This document shows, piece by piece, positions 31,971 to 43,900 of a stretch of 64,000 bases of DNA. The number at the start of each line of letters is the position of its first letter. Positions within the stretch are counted from its first letter, which is position 1. This stretch comes from Diphasiastrum complanatum (taxonomy: Eukaryota; Streptophyta; Lycopodiopsida; Lycopodiales; Lycopodiaceae): positions 22,840,160 through 22,904,159 of the forward strand of contig CM055102.1 of NCBI GenBank assembly GCA_029204225.1, in the 5' to 3' direction. Position numbers and translations under genes: made by a program. Under the pieces are notes generated by a model. It searched no databases. It was given only the letters and a program-made list of their open reading frames with translations, and had not been told where the DNA came from.

Positions 31971-33343
31971 ACACAAAGCACATCTGACTATCATGTTTTT
32001 TCCCAATCAGGAAGGAAGCGCTTGATTATGTCAAAGAAATGAACAATCTCAAAGAGATGCTTCTAGAACTCATGTCCGAGAGCTTGCACCTTGCTCCTAG
32101 CACGTTGAGAAACGTTCTTGGTCCCGATATGCTTCACAACATGGTATTGAACTATTATCCTGCTTGCCCTCAGCCAGACCTTACAATTGGCTTCAGAGAA
32201 CATTCAGACAAAAGCACCATCACCATTCTCTTGCAAGATGGAATAGGGGGACTAGAAGTACATCACAAAGACTGTTGGGTTCCACTTCAACCTCTCAAGG
32301 ATGCTTTGTTGGTCAATCTCGGCGATGTCATGGAGGTAAATATTCGACATGGCTTTTCATCTCTGCAGATTTATTGAAGTCGAAGCTCTAGTGGTGATTT
32401 AAGTGCATGCCCAAGCCAATGCTCTTAAATTTTAGCTTTCTAAACTCAATGAAGCTATTGTAATTTGATTAGAACATATGACGATGCTACTTGATACCCT
32501 TGAAAAAGCACTAGCTGGATTTTATAGAAAACTTGAAACGTAAGTGTAGTGAACTATCGATGTAATCTCCAATGTTTGTTTGGTGTACATGAAAACAAGC
32601 TACAAAATAGATTAATACACCAGACGCAGTTTGGCCTTCCATTCAATGCGGTAGACTCCTCATCACCGTGGCGTTGACAAATTAATCGGTTTCTTGCTGA
32701 GCTTGTAAGTTGTCACCATGATATCACCAAGACGGTTGTAGCCGGCTCCTTGCGGATAGTTGTGAAAAACTAAAATCGCCACTATGCCTTGGAGGCAACA
32801 TTAATTTGTTGATTCTGACTAAAATGTCACTCCCCCTGCGCCTAAGCGGTTGGGGGGGCTTCTTGTGGAACATACTCACCAAGCCAGTTGCGTTGTATGG
32901 AATGCCAGTTGAGTTCAGAGTAGATATGTGTGAATTGATTCATGGAAGTAGCTTTTGTATCCTAGTGCTTCAAGCAAAAGCTACTACGGCTATTATGTTC
33001 CAAATTGTATTTGAGCATAGTCTTGGAAGTAGACAATCTTGAATGAGCAATAATTGATTATTGACTGCAGATACTTTCAAATGGAAGATACAAAAGCATA
33101 GCGCATCGGGTTACAGTTAACTCAAACTCAAAGCGTTTATCAATTGGATCATTCTACAATGTGGCATATAATGCCATCATTGCACCATTGCCACATTGTG
33201 TGGATGAAACTCATCCACTAGCATTTAAGGAGGTAATGTTTATGGATTTCTTCAAAAAATTTGTATCTCGAGACTTGGATGGGAAAAATGCTCTTGACTA
33301 CGTGAGAATAACATCAATGGAAGAGCCATACTCTTCTAAATAG
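31206..33343 (+). CDS. 2-oxoglutarate/Fe(II)-dependent oxygenase (DOXC class)
   Basis: Four exons are predicted: 31206-31466, 31645-31883, 32011-32335 and 33071-33343, giving 365 residues, the usual length for the class. Such enzymes use 2-oxoglutarate and oxygen to hydroxylate or desaturate small molecules in the cytosol. The N-terminal DIOX_N domain covers roughly residues 55-170 (TIPVVDLAKL, then EEWGFFQ joined to IINHGF). The catalytic jelly roll follows, with iron ligands H231 and D233 (REHSDKSTITILLQDG) and H287 (SIAHRVTV), and the 2-oxoglutarate-binding R297-L-S299. The start context TTCAATGGC is favourable and no other in-frame Met precedes it. Introns 2 and 3 are GT-AG; intron 1 fits only with a GC donor (CAG|GCTAGT). 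No stop or frameshift is seen. The substrate cannot be told; flavonoid-, hormone- or defence-related members are alike at this level. Confidence 0.9.
31467..31644 (+). other. Intron 1 of the oxygenase gene, GC-AG type
   Basis: The donor reads CAG|GCTAGT and the acceptor TGTATCAG|ATT. This join gives WGFFQ-IINHGF, the family consensus, in phase 0. The nearby GT (GCTA|GTCAAA) would shift the frame, so the GC donor is the best reading. Confidence 0.75.
31914..31972. repeat. (TC)n(AC)n microsatellite in intron 2 of the oxygenase gene
   Basis: About 24 bases of TC repeats are followed by about 30 bases of AC repeats within the 127-bp second intron (31884-32010). It is probably length-polymorphic. 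Confidence 0.9.
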
Positions 33344-33368
33344 TCAAACCACACACTTGAAAGAACCA
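33344..33368 (+). other. Start of 3' flank of the oxygenase gene
   Basis: These bases directly follow the stop codon and precede the duplicated segment that begins at 33369. No polyadenylation signal was identified with confidence. Confidence 0.4.
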
Positions 33369-33977
33369 TGCTCGTACTAGATGCCAAATTATTGTGCAAT
33401 TTTTGGTGCTTAGTTTGAATCCATTATTTAAATAAGAACTCATGCCACTACTTTTTGGCATGAGTGAACACCATAGTTATTTGCTCTTGTAGAACCACAC
33501 AATTAGGTTTCAATAACCTACTCAAACTACTTGTGATAACATGTTAATGCTTTAGCTACCAATGTTAAATATTAACGCTATTGCACTCCCTATATTTTTT
33601 TCATTTGCAAAGCCTTTTGAGCTACATGAAAATCTCATTTTGTGTACTTTGTAGTGTGAATTGTTAAATATAGTGATTGCGTTGTGTAATGAGCAACATG
33701 TCTTATAGAGTGATTAGGCAACACTTTGGGATTTCATTGTTTCCTCACTAGGTTGGATGAGAGATGATAATCTCACCATAAAAAAAGGGACAACAAAACC
33801 AACATAAAATAGTATGATATTGTCTCCAAAAATAAACCCATTCAAAATCACATGAAACCAACAATTTTTATCAGGTCACAAATCATCTAAATATCCTCAC
33901 CACAATCCAAGATTGTCAAACTTTAGACTAACATTACATCATCTAGCTCATTCACAATAATAGCTCGTCAATGAATC
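33369..33977 (+). repeat. Direct repeat, copy 1 (3' flank of oxygenase gene)
   Basis: It starts TGCTCGTACTAGATGCC and ends GTCAATGAATC, and matches 37899-38506 almost base for base with a few substitutions and single-base indels. No reading frame is present. The TG start could suggest an LTR, but no CA end, PBS or PPT was found. Confidence 0.85.
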
Positions 33978-34096
33978 GTCGGTACTGTCTAGTGAAATAC
34001 CTAGACCTGACGGTCGACAAAAATACCACCGCTTATCAAACAAAGCGGTGCCTATAACTTGCACCCCACGAGCACATCATAGGCAATAAATCGCTC
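33978..34096. other. Short unassigned spacer between repeat copy 1 and copia gag
   Basis: It holds the short inverted pair ACCGCTT and AAGCGGT around ATCAAACA (34029-34050), a possible small hairpin. No coding content. Confidence 0.4.
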
Positions 34097-34994
34097 TCAA
34101 GCCCATGTAAGATTAGCAAGCATACATGAAGACATCACAAAATCATCATCATTTGCATCTTGAACATCCAAACCATCCTCATCAAGAGTAAGATTACCTT
34201 GCTTGTCTCCTTGATCTCTTCTTCTTGTAGCACTCACTTGCAAAGTGTCCTTTGATGTCACAATAGAAGCACTTGAGCTTTGATCTATCCTTCTTTTTGC
34301 CACTTGAAGAAGCATCCGCTTGATCTTGCCCTTTAGACCACTTGCTTTTGGTTTTGCAATTGAATTTGCCCTTTGTGAACATAGCATCCTCTTGAAGTGT
34401 GGATGTAGATCCACCTCTTGCTTGAAGCCTATATTCCTCATTGATCAAGATCTCTTGAAGATCCATCAAATTTGGCAAAGTCTTTTGAATAGCAATACTT
34501 TGAGAAATGTTAGCATGAGCATCCAACAAGCCATTAAGAATCACTTGAATAAGCTCTCCTTCCTTAATGCTTTCATCTATGCAAGCTAACTCATCATTCA
34601 ATGCTTTCATTCTCAAAACATAAGTACTTGGACTTTCTTCATTCTTTGGCAAACAAGAAAAGATTTGCCTTCTTAGAGTCAACACTCTAGAAGTAGACTT
34701 GGATTCATAAAGCTTCTTCAATGAATTCCAAGCTTCCAAAGATGATGTGCACTTACCAACTTCCTTGAGAAGTTCATTGGTAACATCCATCTTTATCATG
34801 TGTAGAGCCTTCTTGGCCCTCTTGTCATACCTCAATTGATCTTGTTGTGTTGCTGGTCTCTCCTCCAAGCCTACAACAATATCCAAAACATCATTCATCT
34901 CAAGAAGTGACCCCATCCTCACTTTCCACAATGAATAGTTACTTGAGGTAAGCCTATCACTGGCTTCCAACATGACTCCAATTGAGGTTGCCAT
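34097..34994 (-). pseudogene. Ty1/copia gag (element F), nearly open
   Basis: The frame starts MATSIGVMLEASDRLTSSNY and includes the gag core (KALHMIKMDVTNELLKEVGK, LEAWNSLKKLYESKSTSRV, QVILNGLLDAHANISQSIA) and an intact zinc knuckle CFYCDIKGHFASEC near 34240. A frameshift at about 34195 moves the end into another frame (GNLTLDEDGLDVQDAND), which stops at 34097. The protease that should follow is missing: the element is cut off at about 34090. The 266-codon gag is the best-preserved gag in the window and close in sequence to those of elements C and G. Confidence 0.85.
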
Positions 34995-35582
34995 GTAGCA
35001 ATGACCTGATCTTCTCTTTCAACCTACTTCAATGCACAAAGCACTCCTTTGAACAACAACAAATGCTTTCAAAAGAAATCACCAAGATTTGAAAGTATTT
35101 CACAAATTCTCTTCTAGCACTTATCCAAGCAAATCAATACATAGAATCATTGAATCTTGATCAACCTATGATCTATCCTTAATCCAATGACTTTTGCCAC
35201 TTCCTAAGATTGAAACACACTCAAATGAAGTCCAGAAACCTCACTATCTAGAGATCCAATCAAAACTAGGGTTTTGACAAAATCACAGAAAATTGACTAT
35301 TCCAAATCTACATTTAAATGCTTGAAATTTGATATGCAATCTATAAGCCACCACTTAGGCTGAACCAATGATCCAAAAATCGGCCTAATCTAGTATGTAA
35401 ATTCAAAAATCGGAATTGAACAAGTATACTTACCTATTTAGTGTTTTGATCTACAAAAGATCCAATCTACAAATGCAAAAAATCCGATTTTGGTGTAGAA
35501 TCCTCTCTAGCATGCTCTAGACTTGATATCTTCACCAAATCATTGATAGATCTGATTTCCTCCTTCATAACCTGAAACACAA
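34995..35582 (-). other. Leader of copia element F
   Basis: Non-coding stretch between the PBS and gag. No feature besides its position. Confidence 0.5.
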
Positions 35583-35594
35583 GCTTTGATACTA
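35583..35594 (-). other. Primer-binding site of element F
   Basis: The minus strand reads TAGTATCAAAGC directly after the LTR; the second base differs from the common TGGTATCAAAGC. Confidence 0.7.
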
Positions 35595-36102
35595 TGTGAA
35601 AGATTTCAGATCCTTAAGATCCAATCTACTTGAATGATCTTTGGTTAGAAAGAGAAATACACTACCAATCTCACCAATGTAGAAAAATCAGCATCTACAC
35701 ACAGTTTGAGATGCAAACACTAATAGAACTTGATCAAACTTGAATGAAATGATTACGTACTGTTGTTGTCCGTACAAAACCAGCAATCTACTGTATTTCA
35801 CACGTGTGAATCCAAAAATAGCAAATATAGATCATTCTACACATAGAATTGCAAGCAATCACCAAGATAGTGCACCAATGGATAGTAGAACCCAAGAGAA
35901 CCATGCATAAGCATGAAATGAGATAGAGAAGAGAGAAGATCACTCTCTCCACGAGTTACATCCTATTATAGCAGGTCCAAACCCTATTTGGCCACTTGGC
36001 TTTCCCACCAAAATGCTAACCCTACTAATTTTGGGTCTAGATTCAATGTAGCCAATTTATTCAAATTGAATCTACTCAAACTCGCATTCTATCTTTCCCA
36101 CA
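35595..36102 (-). repeat. 5' LTR of copia element F
   Basis: On the plus strand it begins TGTGAAAGATTTCAG directly after the PBS and appears to end CTTTCCCACA at 36102, giving 508 bp with TG/CA ends. The matching 3' LTR is absent because the element is truncated. A CACACGTGTG palindrome lies at 35799-35808. Confidence 0.65.
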
Positions 36103-36112
36103 CTTTCAATAA

Positions 36113-36750
36113 GTGTTTATTCAAATGAAATTTAGACTAATGAACTTTGAAAAGTCAACCTCTAAGTCTAAAACAAGTTTTGGCCTCAATATGCCAAATA
36201 TGAAAATATTGCAAAATGTGATGAAACTAGTTGAATCTTTCACAGGGAACCACAACACCTTTGTTCGTGGACATTGTGGGTACTTAGTGAAGTATGCACA
36301 CGCAGCCGCTACTTGTGGATCATTTATTGCCTCAAGGAGATACCCGTCTTTATTCTTCCACTTTTTCTTTGATGAATCAATATATCTAAAATAGGCTATT
36401 TGCTCAATCTTGTGGAGCATCTTGATAATAGCATTTGGGCCACGAGGGAACCCGAATGGATGCAAGTCTACCACCGCAAAAGATATATTGTAGACATAGT
36501 TCCTGACAGGGGGGAACTGTGAATTGACAAGACCTTACAATGACATTGTAATTGGCATATGCCATGTGTTTAGCAAGTACGGACTTTGATACCCAACCAT
36601 GATAGGAATTTGAAATTCAATCACCTTGAAAAAGAGTTGTGTCTGCTGGTACCAGGTCTGCATCTCTGCAATATCCAGTTTGCACATCTAGATATCAATC
36701 TTATTTGCATCCGGGTCGTCTGAACAAGAACTCTGATTGGAGGACATGGT
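36113..36750 (-). pseudogene. Unrecognised reading frame with stops
   Basis: In one minus-strand direction the pieces encode MSSNQSSCSDDPDANKIDI (start at about 36747), a stop, QTQLFFKVIEFQIPIMVGYQ and later AVVDLHPFGFPRGPNAIIKM, RYIDSSKKKWKNKDGYLLEA and QVAAACAYFTKYPQCPRTKV, ending near 36121. Composition is protein-like. The opening Ser/Asp-rich Met looks like a natural N-terminus. No family was recognised. It may be a DNA-transposon or captured host fragment. Confidence 0.35.
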
Positions 36751-36854
36751 GAAAAACCGAAAAAAATAGTGGTCTAGAAAAAGTGGCTCGGTTGAGATTG
36801 GAGACAGTGATAACAGTGGCTTCGGCTCGGTCGAGATGTGATGGATTGTCGTCG

Positions 36855-36998
36855 CCTCCAGTTGAGATCGAACTGAAAGCGTCTGGTTGAGATCGAACTG
36901 AAAGCCTCTAGTTGAGATTGGACTGAAAGTCTTCGGTTGAGATCTGACTAAAAGCCTTCGGTTGATATCTAACTGAAAGCCTCCGGTTGAGATCATAA
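36855..36998. repeat. Tandem repeat, about 25-bp unit
   Basis: Six imperfect units follow the pattern GCCTCCGGTTGAGATCGAAC plus TGAAA. The minus-strand frame across it (36688-37002) shows a matching residue repeat and is therefore not taken as a gene. Confidence 0.75.
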
Positions 36999-37009
36999 GC
37001 AAGTCTTTA

Positions 37010-37898
37010 TTGAGGAATGGATAACATGATGACCAAAAGAAAGAGAAATGATATGGAGACCCATTTTTTTAAGTTTTTTTTAAAGTATCTAAATTTAAAA
37101 TGCTTCAAATAAATATATTGTAATGCTAAAAAAATGTTGTATTTTACAAGAAAATAATTCAAGCTAGAAAATTTTGGTCAATAGATTTTCATAAATAACT
37201 TAAAATTAGCTTATATGAAATAATAATACTATTCAAAATAAAATCATTAGATACACAACCACTAAAATAACTAAAAAATATTTTTTGCTTATATAAAACA
37301 AAAGTTATAGTTTTTTTTTTGGAATTTTAAAAGTTTTTTAAATTACAATTCTTGTATCGTAAAGAATATATTTTAAATTATGATAAAAGTTTTAATCAGT
37401 ATTTTTTAAAGTTTTAAATTTTTTAAAATCTAAACGTATATCTATGTAAGTCCATTGAATATTTAAACATTTAATAAATGCAACTGAAATTACTTTACAA
37501 TAATCGAGATTAAATGATTTGTGAAAATATTTAAATCACCTTGAATCTTTTTATTTTTTCAAATTTCTAACAATATTTTTTTTTACAAAAAATACTATAA
37601 AAACACATCCAAAATTAGTATATTATAAACTTGACAAATCGTTACAATTTTAGTTTTGGTAATGATTATCAATGTTAAAATTTCTAAAATATTCCAAATT
37701 CTTTATTTTAAATCAATAAAAAACAAATTTACGAAATTTACTCAATCAAAAAGATTTCAAAACACAATACATCAAATAATATGAATACAATTATTTTTTG
37801 AAACAAAAGAGAATTTTTTAAAAAATCATCGAGGTCATTTATATCTTTTTCTTTTTCTTGAGTAGTCATTCTAGTTTCAAGTGGCACCTCTTCTACAG
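37010..37898. other. AT-rich non-coding stretch
   Basis: Very AT-rich DNA with long A and T runs and no protein-like frame, apart from a short minus-strand frame at 37738-37929 (ETRMTTQEKEKDINDLDDF) without known motif. It ends at the second copy of the direct repeat. Confidence 0.5.
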
Positions 37899-38506
37899 TG
37901 CTCGTACTAGATGCCAAATTATTGTGCAATTTTTGGTGCTTAGTTTGAATCCATTATTTAAACAAGAACTCATGCCACTACTTTTTGGCATGAGTGAACA
38001 CTATAGTTATTTGCTCTTGTAGAACCACACAATTAGGTTTCAATAACCTACTCAAACTACTTGTGATAACATGTTAATGCTTTAGCTACCAATGTTAAAT
38101 ATTATTGCTATTGCACTCCCTATACTTTTTTCATTCGCAAAGCCTTTTGAGCTACATGAAAATCTCATTTTGTGTAGTTTGTAGTGTGAATTGTTAAATA
38201 CAGTGATTGCGTTGTGTAATAAGCAACAGGTCTTATAGAGTGATTAGGCAACACCTTGGGATTTCATTGTTTCCTCACTAGGTTGGATGAGAGATGATAA
38301 TATCACCATAAAAAGAGACAACAAAACCAACATAAAATAGTATGATATTGTCTTCAAAAATAAACCCATTCAAAATCACATGAAACCAACAATTTTTATC
38401 AGTTCACAAATCATCTAAATATCCTCACCACAATCCAAGATTGTCAAACTTTAGACTAACATTACATCATCTAGCTCATTCACAACTAATAGCTCGTCAA
38501 TGAATC
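37899..38506 (+). repeat. Direct repeat, copy 2
   Basis: Near-identical to 33369-33977. Differences include an AACAAGAAC/AATAAGAAC change near 37962 and CACAACTAATAG versus CACAATAATAG near the end. Sequence on both outer sides is unrelated. Confidence 0.85.
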
Positions 38507-39770
<1,264 letters not shown>

Positions 39771-39774
39771 ATCA

Positions 39775-40060
39775 ATATTGCCACAAGCCTAGTCTTATAC
39801 TTATTGATAGAACCATCTTGTTTGTACTTCGATTTAAACACCCATTTATAGCCAAGAACATTTTTCCCTTGAGGAAGATCTACTAGATCCCACATGTATG
39901 ATTTTCTATCAATGCATCATACTAAATTTGCAATCCATCTTTTCAACTTTGACTCTTCATGGCATCTTCAAAGCAACTTGTCTCTTCTAACATTGAGTTC
40001 ATGAAAGTATATGAGGTGAATGAGGTAGAGTCTTCTCTTTGTTTTGTAGAACAACTGATC
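39775..40060 (-). pseudogene. Ty1/copia RT N-terminal fragment
   Basis: The minus strand encodes, with stops, SYTFMNSMLEETSCFEDAMK, then residues matching DLPQGKNVLGYKWVFKS and NKYKTRLVA, the entry blocks of copia RT. Nothing of the element remains on either side. Confidence 0.65.
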
Positions 40061-40781
40061 AGACATATCTTGATTCTACCAACAAAGCACACAGTTTACT
40101 TGACAAAGGATGAGGTCTTGCAATCAACTTGAAAGATTCGCGAAACAATGTCTTGTGGAAGCTCGTGGCTTTCTTGTTGAAGCTCAAAAGATTTGCGAAC
40201 AAAATCGTGTCTCACAAAATTTTATGTTTCTTGTTCAAGCCTCAGATGTTGCAAAATTGTCGCGAACAATTCGCAAAATCTTCAGGACTGTTCTTCAAGC
40301 TCACTTGTCACGAAACTATCTCGAACAGTTTGCAAAATATTCTAGCTTCCTTCAAGATCAAGAATTACCATCTGTCACGAACAATTTGCCAATGACGAAA
40401 ATGTCGCGAAGAGACAAGTGTAGCAAACAATTCGCGAAACATAGAGCTGAAACGAAGGGACAGACTGTCACGAAATATTCGTGAACAGAATTTATTCGAG
40501 CCTGAAAATAGAGCATCTATTTGAATATCAACCATTATAAACAATTAGATTTCTATTGTTATAGTATTAAAAGGCCAAAAGACCTGTCCTGTAGCAATAT
40601 AAATACATATGCACTACTCATTGTAACTAACTCAATCAAAGACACAACAGCGAAATAAGACAACAAGAGATACATATTGATGAATCAGATTCAGAGTTAT
40701 AAAAATTCATTTTTTGATCAATAGTTTCTTATTGTCTAAATGGTCTTGAGTTGTCTCATACTTCCGCATATAGTATCTTAT
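40061..40781 (+). repeat. Probable LTR or leader of plus-strand copia element E
   Basis: The segment lies upstream of element E gag once the nested element D is removed, and has LTR-like features: a field of repeated GCGAAnnnTTCGC motifs (40130-40490), then AGCAATATAAATACATATG near 40593 as a possible TATA region. No second copy is present because element E is truncated at its 3' end, so the LTR label is inference. The frame 40110-40484 is a by-product of the motif repeats. Confidence 0.4.
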
Positions 40782-41063
40782 TGTCAAAAATCAGATATGC
40801 AACATCAAGCATTCATCATAAGCAATCACCAAGTAGGGAGGCGGAAGAAGAACACACAATATCACTCAATCACACTAACTTCATACTAAATATAAAATGT
40901 ACATATTAACCCTGAACCCTGATAGAGAGAGAGAGAAAACGTAGGAGTAGACTGCTAGACTAGCCTACGACTAGTTATAGCTGGTAATAGCTATCAATAA
41001 TAAAGTACATCATGAACAGTAACTAAGAAGTATAACAATTAAGTTTATCATTGATTTCTAACA
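40782..41063 (-). repeat. 3' LTR of element D
   Basis: Plus-strand ends TGTCAAAAATCAG and GATTTCTAACA; aligns throughout with 45737-46016. Confidence 0.92.
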
Positions 41064-41073
41064 CTCTCCCTCA
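41064..41073 (-). other. Polypurine tract of element D
   Basis: The minus strand reads TGAGGGAGAG directly before the LTR start TGTTAGAAATC. Confidence 0.85.
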
Positions 41074-41079
41074 ATGATA

Positions 41080-42516
41080 AAATTGCATTCTTCTATGCCT
41101 AAGAGACTACGAAGGTTCTCAAATTTACATTTACCTAAAGAGTTAGTAAAAATATTAGCCACTTGATCTTCAGATTTACAGAAAACTATATCAATGGCAC
41201 TGTCAATTATTTTCTCTCGAACAAAGTGATGATGTATCTAGATGTGTTTTGTTTGAGCATGTAGAATTGGGTTTTTGGCAAGATGGATACAGCTTTTGTT
41301 GTCACGATATACAGTTGTAGCATCCACCTGTGATTGACCCAAATCAATAAGTAGTCTTCGTAGCCATATTACCTCTTGTGTAGCATTGCTAACTGCACAA
41401 TACTCAGCTTCCGTCGAAGATAAGGCTACTGTAGGTTGCTTCTTGTTGTTCCAAAAAATTGCAGCTGTACCATAGCTAAATGTATGATGACTGGTGGATC
41501 GTCTATCATCAATATTTCCTGCCCAATCAGCATCAGTATAACCTATCAACATTAGGGCTTTAGACTGATCATACTTCAAGGCAAAATTTAATGTGCCTCG
41601 AACATATCTCAAAATACGTTTAGCAACTTTCCAGTGACTCTGACTAGGTTCTTGCATAAATTGACTTACCACACCAACAACATAAGCAATGTCAGGTCGT
41701 GTGTGTGTCAAATAGATTAAATTGCCCACTAAGTGCCTGTACAAGTATGCATCAACTTTCTCTGCTTTCATCAAATGCATAAATTTTGGTATTGGCCTCC
41801 ATTGGAGTACTAGGTGACTTGCAATCCTGCATATTAAACTTATACAATAGATCTTGTGCGTACTTGCTTTGCGTAAGAATACATTGTCTTTCTTTTGCCA
41901 AACTTCAATATTCAGACAATAATGCATCAGTCCTAAATCGCTCATGTCAAAGGTATTGGAAAGGTATGATTTGATTTCATCAATTAAGCCCATATTACTT
42001 CTTGTAATAATCAAGTCATCAACATAGAGGACAGTGAACATTATATATATATGAGGTTTGCCTAAGAATGTAAAGATTAGGATCAACATCACTCTTTACC
42101 ATTACCCTTCGCTTGAAGTGTTCATCAATGCAAGAGTACCACGCTCGTGGTGCTTGCTTCAATCCATATATGGCTTTGCTGAGTTTACAAACCAAATGAT
42201 CTCTTCCTGGTTCAACAAATCCTTGAGGTTGCTCTAAATATACCTCTTCATCCAACACTCCATTAAGAAAAGCAGATTTGACGTCCATTTGCTGGATTTT
42301 CCAACCGTAGAAAGCAAAAATTGCAATGATAGAACAAATAGTTACCATTTGGGCTACAGTTGCGAAGGTCTCCTCAAAGTCTATACCTTTCTGCTGCTCA
42401 AAACCTCTTGCAACTAGTCGTGCCTTGTACTTGGTGAGTTGCCCATCGGTTCCATACTTCGTCTTGTAGATCCACTTACATGTGATAGGCGTCTTACCAT
42501 CAGGTAGCTCAACCAA
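41080..42516 (-). pseudogene. Copia reverse transcriptase and RNase H of element D
   Basis: Frame 42516-42019 encodes RT entry blocks (CKWIYKTKYGTDGQLTKYKA, ARGFEQQKGIDFEETFA, IQQMDVKSAFLNGVLDEEVY, LSKAIYGLKQAPRAWYS). After a frameshift, 42092-41238 encodes the catalytic VLYVDDLIIT, the connection (NLIYLTHTRPDIAYVVGVVS, WKVAKRILRYVRGTLNFAL) and RNase H (LIGYTDADWAGNIDDRRS, ALSSTEAEYCAVSNA, YRDNKSCIHLAKNPILHA, TKHI). The YVDD and the RNase H acidic residues are all retained. A stop at 41238 cuts the tail, whose next residues (IHHHFVRE) are still readable. Confidence 0.9.
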
Positions 42517-43240
42517 GTCTCACGTTTTGTTCTTTGATATAGCCTCCATTTCTATTTCCATAGCTGCATGCCACTCCTTGTGTTTCTTTGCTTCGTTGAA
42601 AGTTTTAGGTTCTTGAGCCATTAACATGGATCCCATTAGGGCTAGATTAATCTCTAGTCGATGTGGAGGTTTTTGATTTCTACTTGGTCTCCTAAGCTCT
42701 CCCTGCTCACTTGATTTGGGAGCATTTTCCTTATTAGCATCACCTGTTACTGACAAGTACCACTTAGGCACTCTCCTAGGGGTCTCATTATTAACCCTAT
42801 CTTTTTCCATTGGATCTTTCATATTGACACCAACTTCTTTCTTCACCTGTACTTTAGCTTTATCATCAAAGGAATCAATTGTCAATTTTATTTGGTCATT
42901 TTGACCCATATCATCAAAATTAGCATCTCTAAAAATCACGATCTTTTGTGCATCTATGTCATACATCCTGTATGCCTTGGCTCTTTCATCATATCCAAGG
43001 AAAGTACACTTAACAGCTTTTTCATCCAGTTTCTTTCGTTTTTCATCTGGCACATGAGCGTAAGCATCACAACCAAATACTCGTAAATGAGAAACATTAG
43101 GTTTCTTTCCTAAAAAATCTTCGTAAGGTGTCTTACCCTCCATGGACTTCGTAGAACACCGATTCAAGATATCAGTAGCTGTGTTGCATGCTTCTGCTCA
43201 AACAGTATTTGGCAAGCCCTTGCTCTTAAGCATTGCCCTA
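42517..43240 (-). pseudogene. Copia integrase C-terminal part and linker of element D
   Basis: Residues before 43167 ([17 protein letters not shown]) hold the catalytic glutamate. The frame 43167-42520 encodes CSTKSMEGKTPYEDFLGKKP, HLRVFGCDAYAHVPDEKRKK, KAVKCTFLGYDERAKAYRMY and a charged linker up to AAMEIEMEAISKNKT. The stop there replaces the conserved Trp of NKTWDLV: a single TGG to TGA change. Confidence 0.88.
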
Positions 43241-43900
43241 GCCATCTCCACAATGGATCTGGTTTTCCGTTCTGCAACTCCAATCTGTTGTGGTGATCCC
43301 CTGATCCTTGCAGAAATTTATAAACTCTATTGAAAAATATTCACCGCCACCATCTGATCTAAGGGTCTTAATATAACAGCCCGTTTGTTTTTCAACTAGA
43401 ACCTTGAACTCTCTAAACTTGGCAAAAGCATCAGATTTCTTGCTTATGAAATAAATCCAAATATGTCTACTATAGTCATCAATGAATGTGATGAAATAGG
43501 AACAACCACTAATGGACCTAGTTTGTATTGGTCCACACAGATTACTATGAACAAGATCAAGAATGCCATTGGCTCTTCTTTCTCCCTCTTTGGGAAATCT
43601 CTCTCTCTCTCTATGTTGTTTTCGCAAACTGCAACCCTCACAAATTTTTCCTTCAAAAGAGATATCAGGCAATCCAACAACTAGATTATCTCTTTTAAGG
43701 ATTTTCAAGCTTTGAGCACTAATATGACCAAACCTTTGATGCCAAAGGTCACTTTGGCTATCAACAGTGCTTACCATAGTTTGAGTAAAAGATCTCGCAT
43801 TCAATTTGTAGAGCATGTGCTTAGATGCACCACTATCAATGTACCAGGTATCCTTAGCTTCATCACTTGTCATTAATGCTGAACAAGTTTGAACTCTCAC
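43241..43900 (-). pseudogene. Copia protease, pre-integrase and integrase core of element D
   Basis: The frame encodes the protease box ([20 protein letters not shown]) and jumps directly to the pre-integrase ([19 protein letters not shown]), so roughly 60-80 residues of protease and linker are missing by deletion. It continues with [51 protein letters not shown] and [18 protein letters not shown]. The first catalytic aspartate (normally HSD) is Asn; the second is kept. Confidence 0.88.

Noticed and set aside
32806-33042. Frame of 78 codons between oxygenase exons 3 and 4
   Set aside because: Lies wholly in intron 3 and has no recognisable motif; the flanking splice sites join exons correctly.
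33369-38506. The 608-bp direct repeats as LTRs of a complete element
   Set aside because: No CA end, PBS or PPT next to the copies, and the copia gag inside has its own different LTR and PBS; left as an unexplained duplication.
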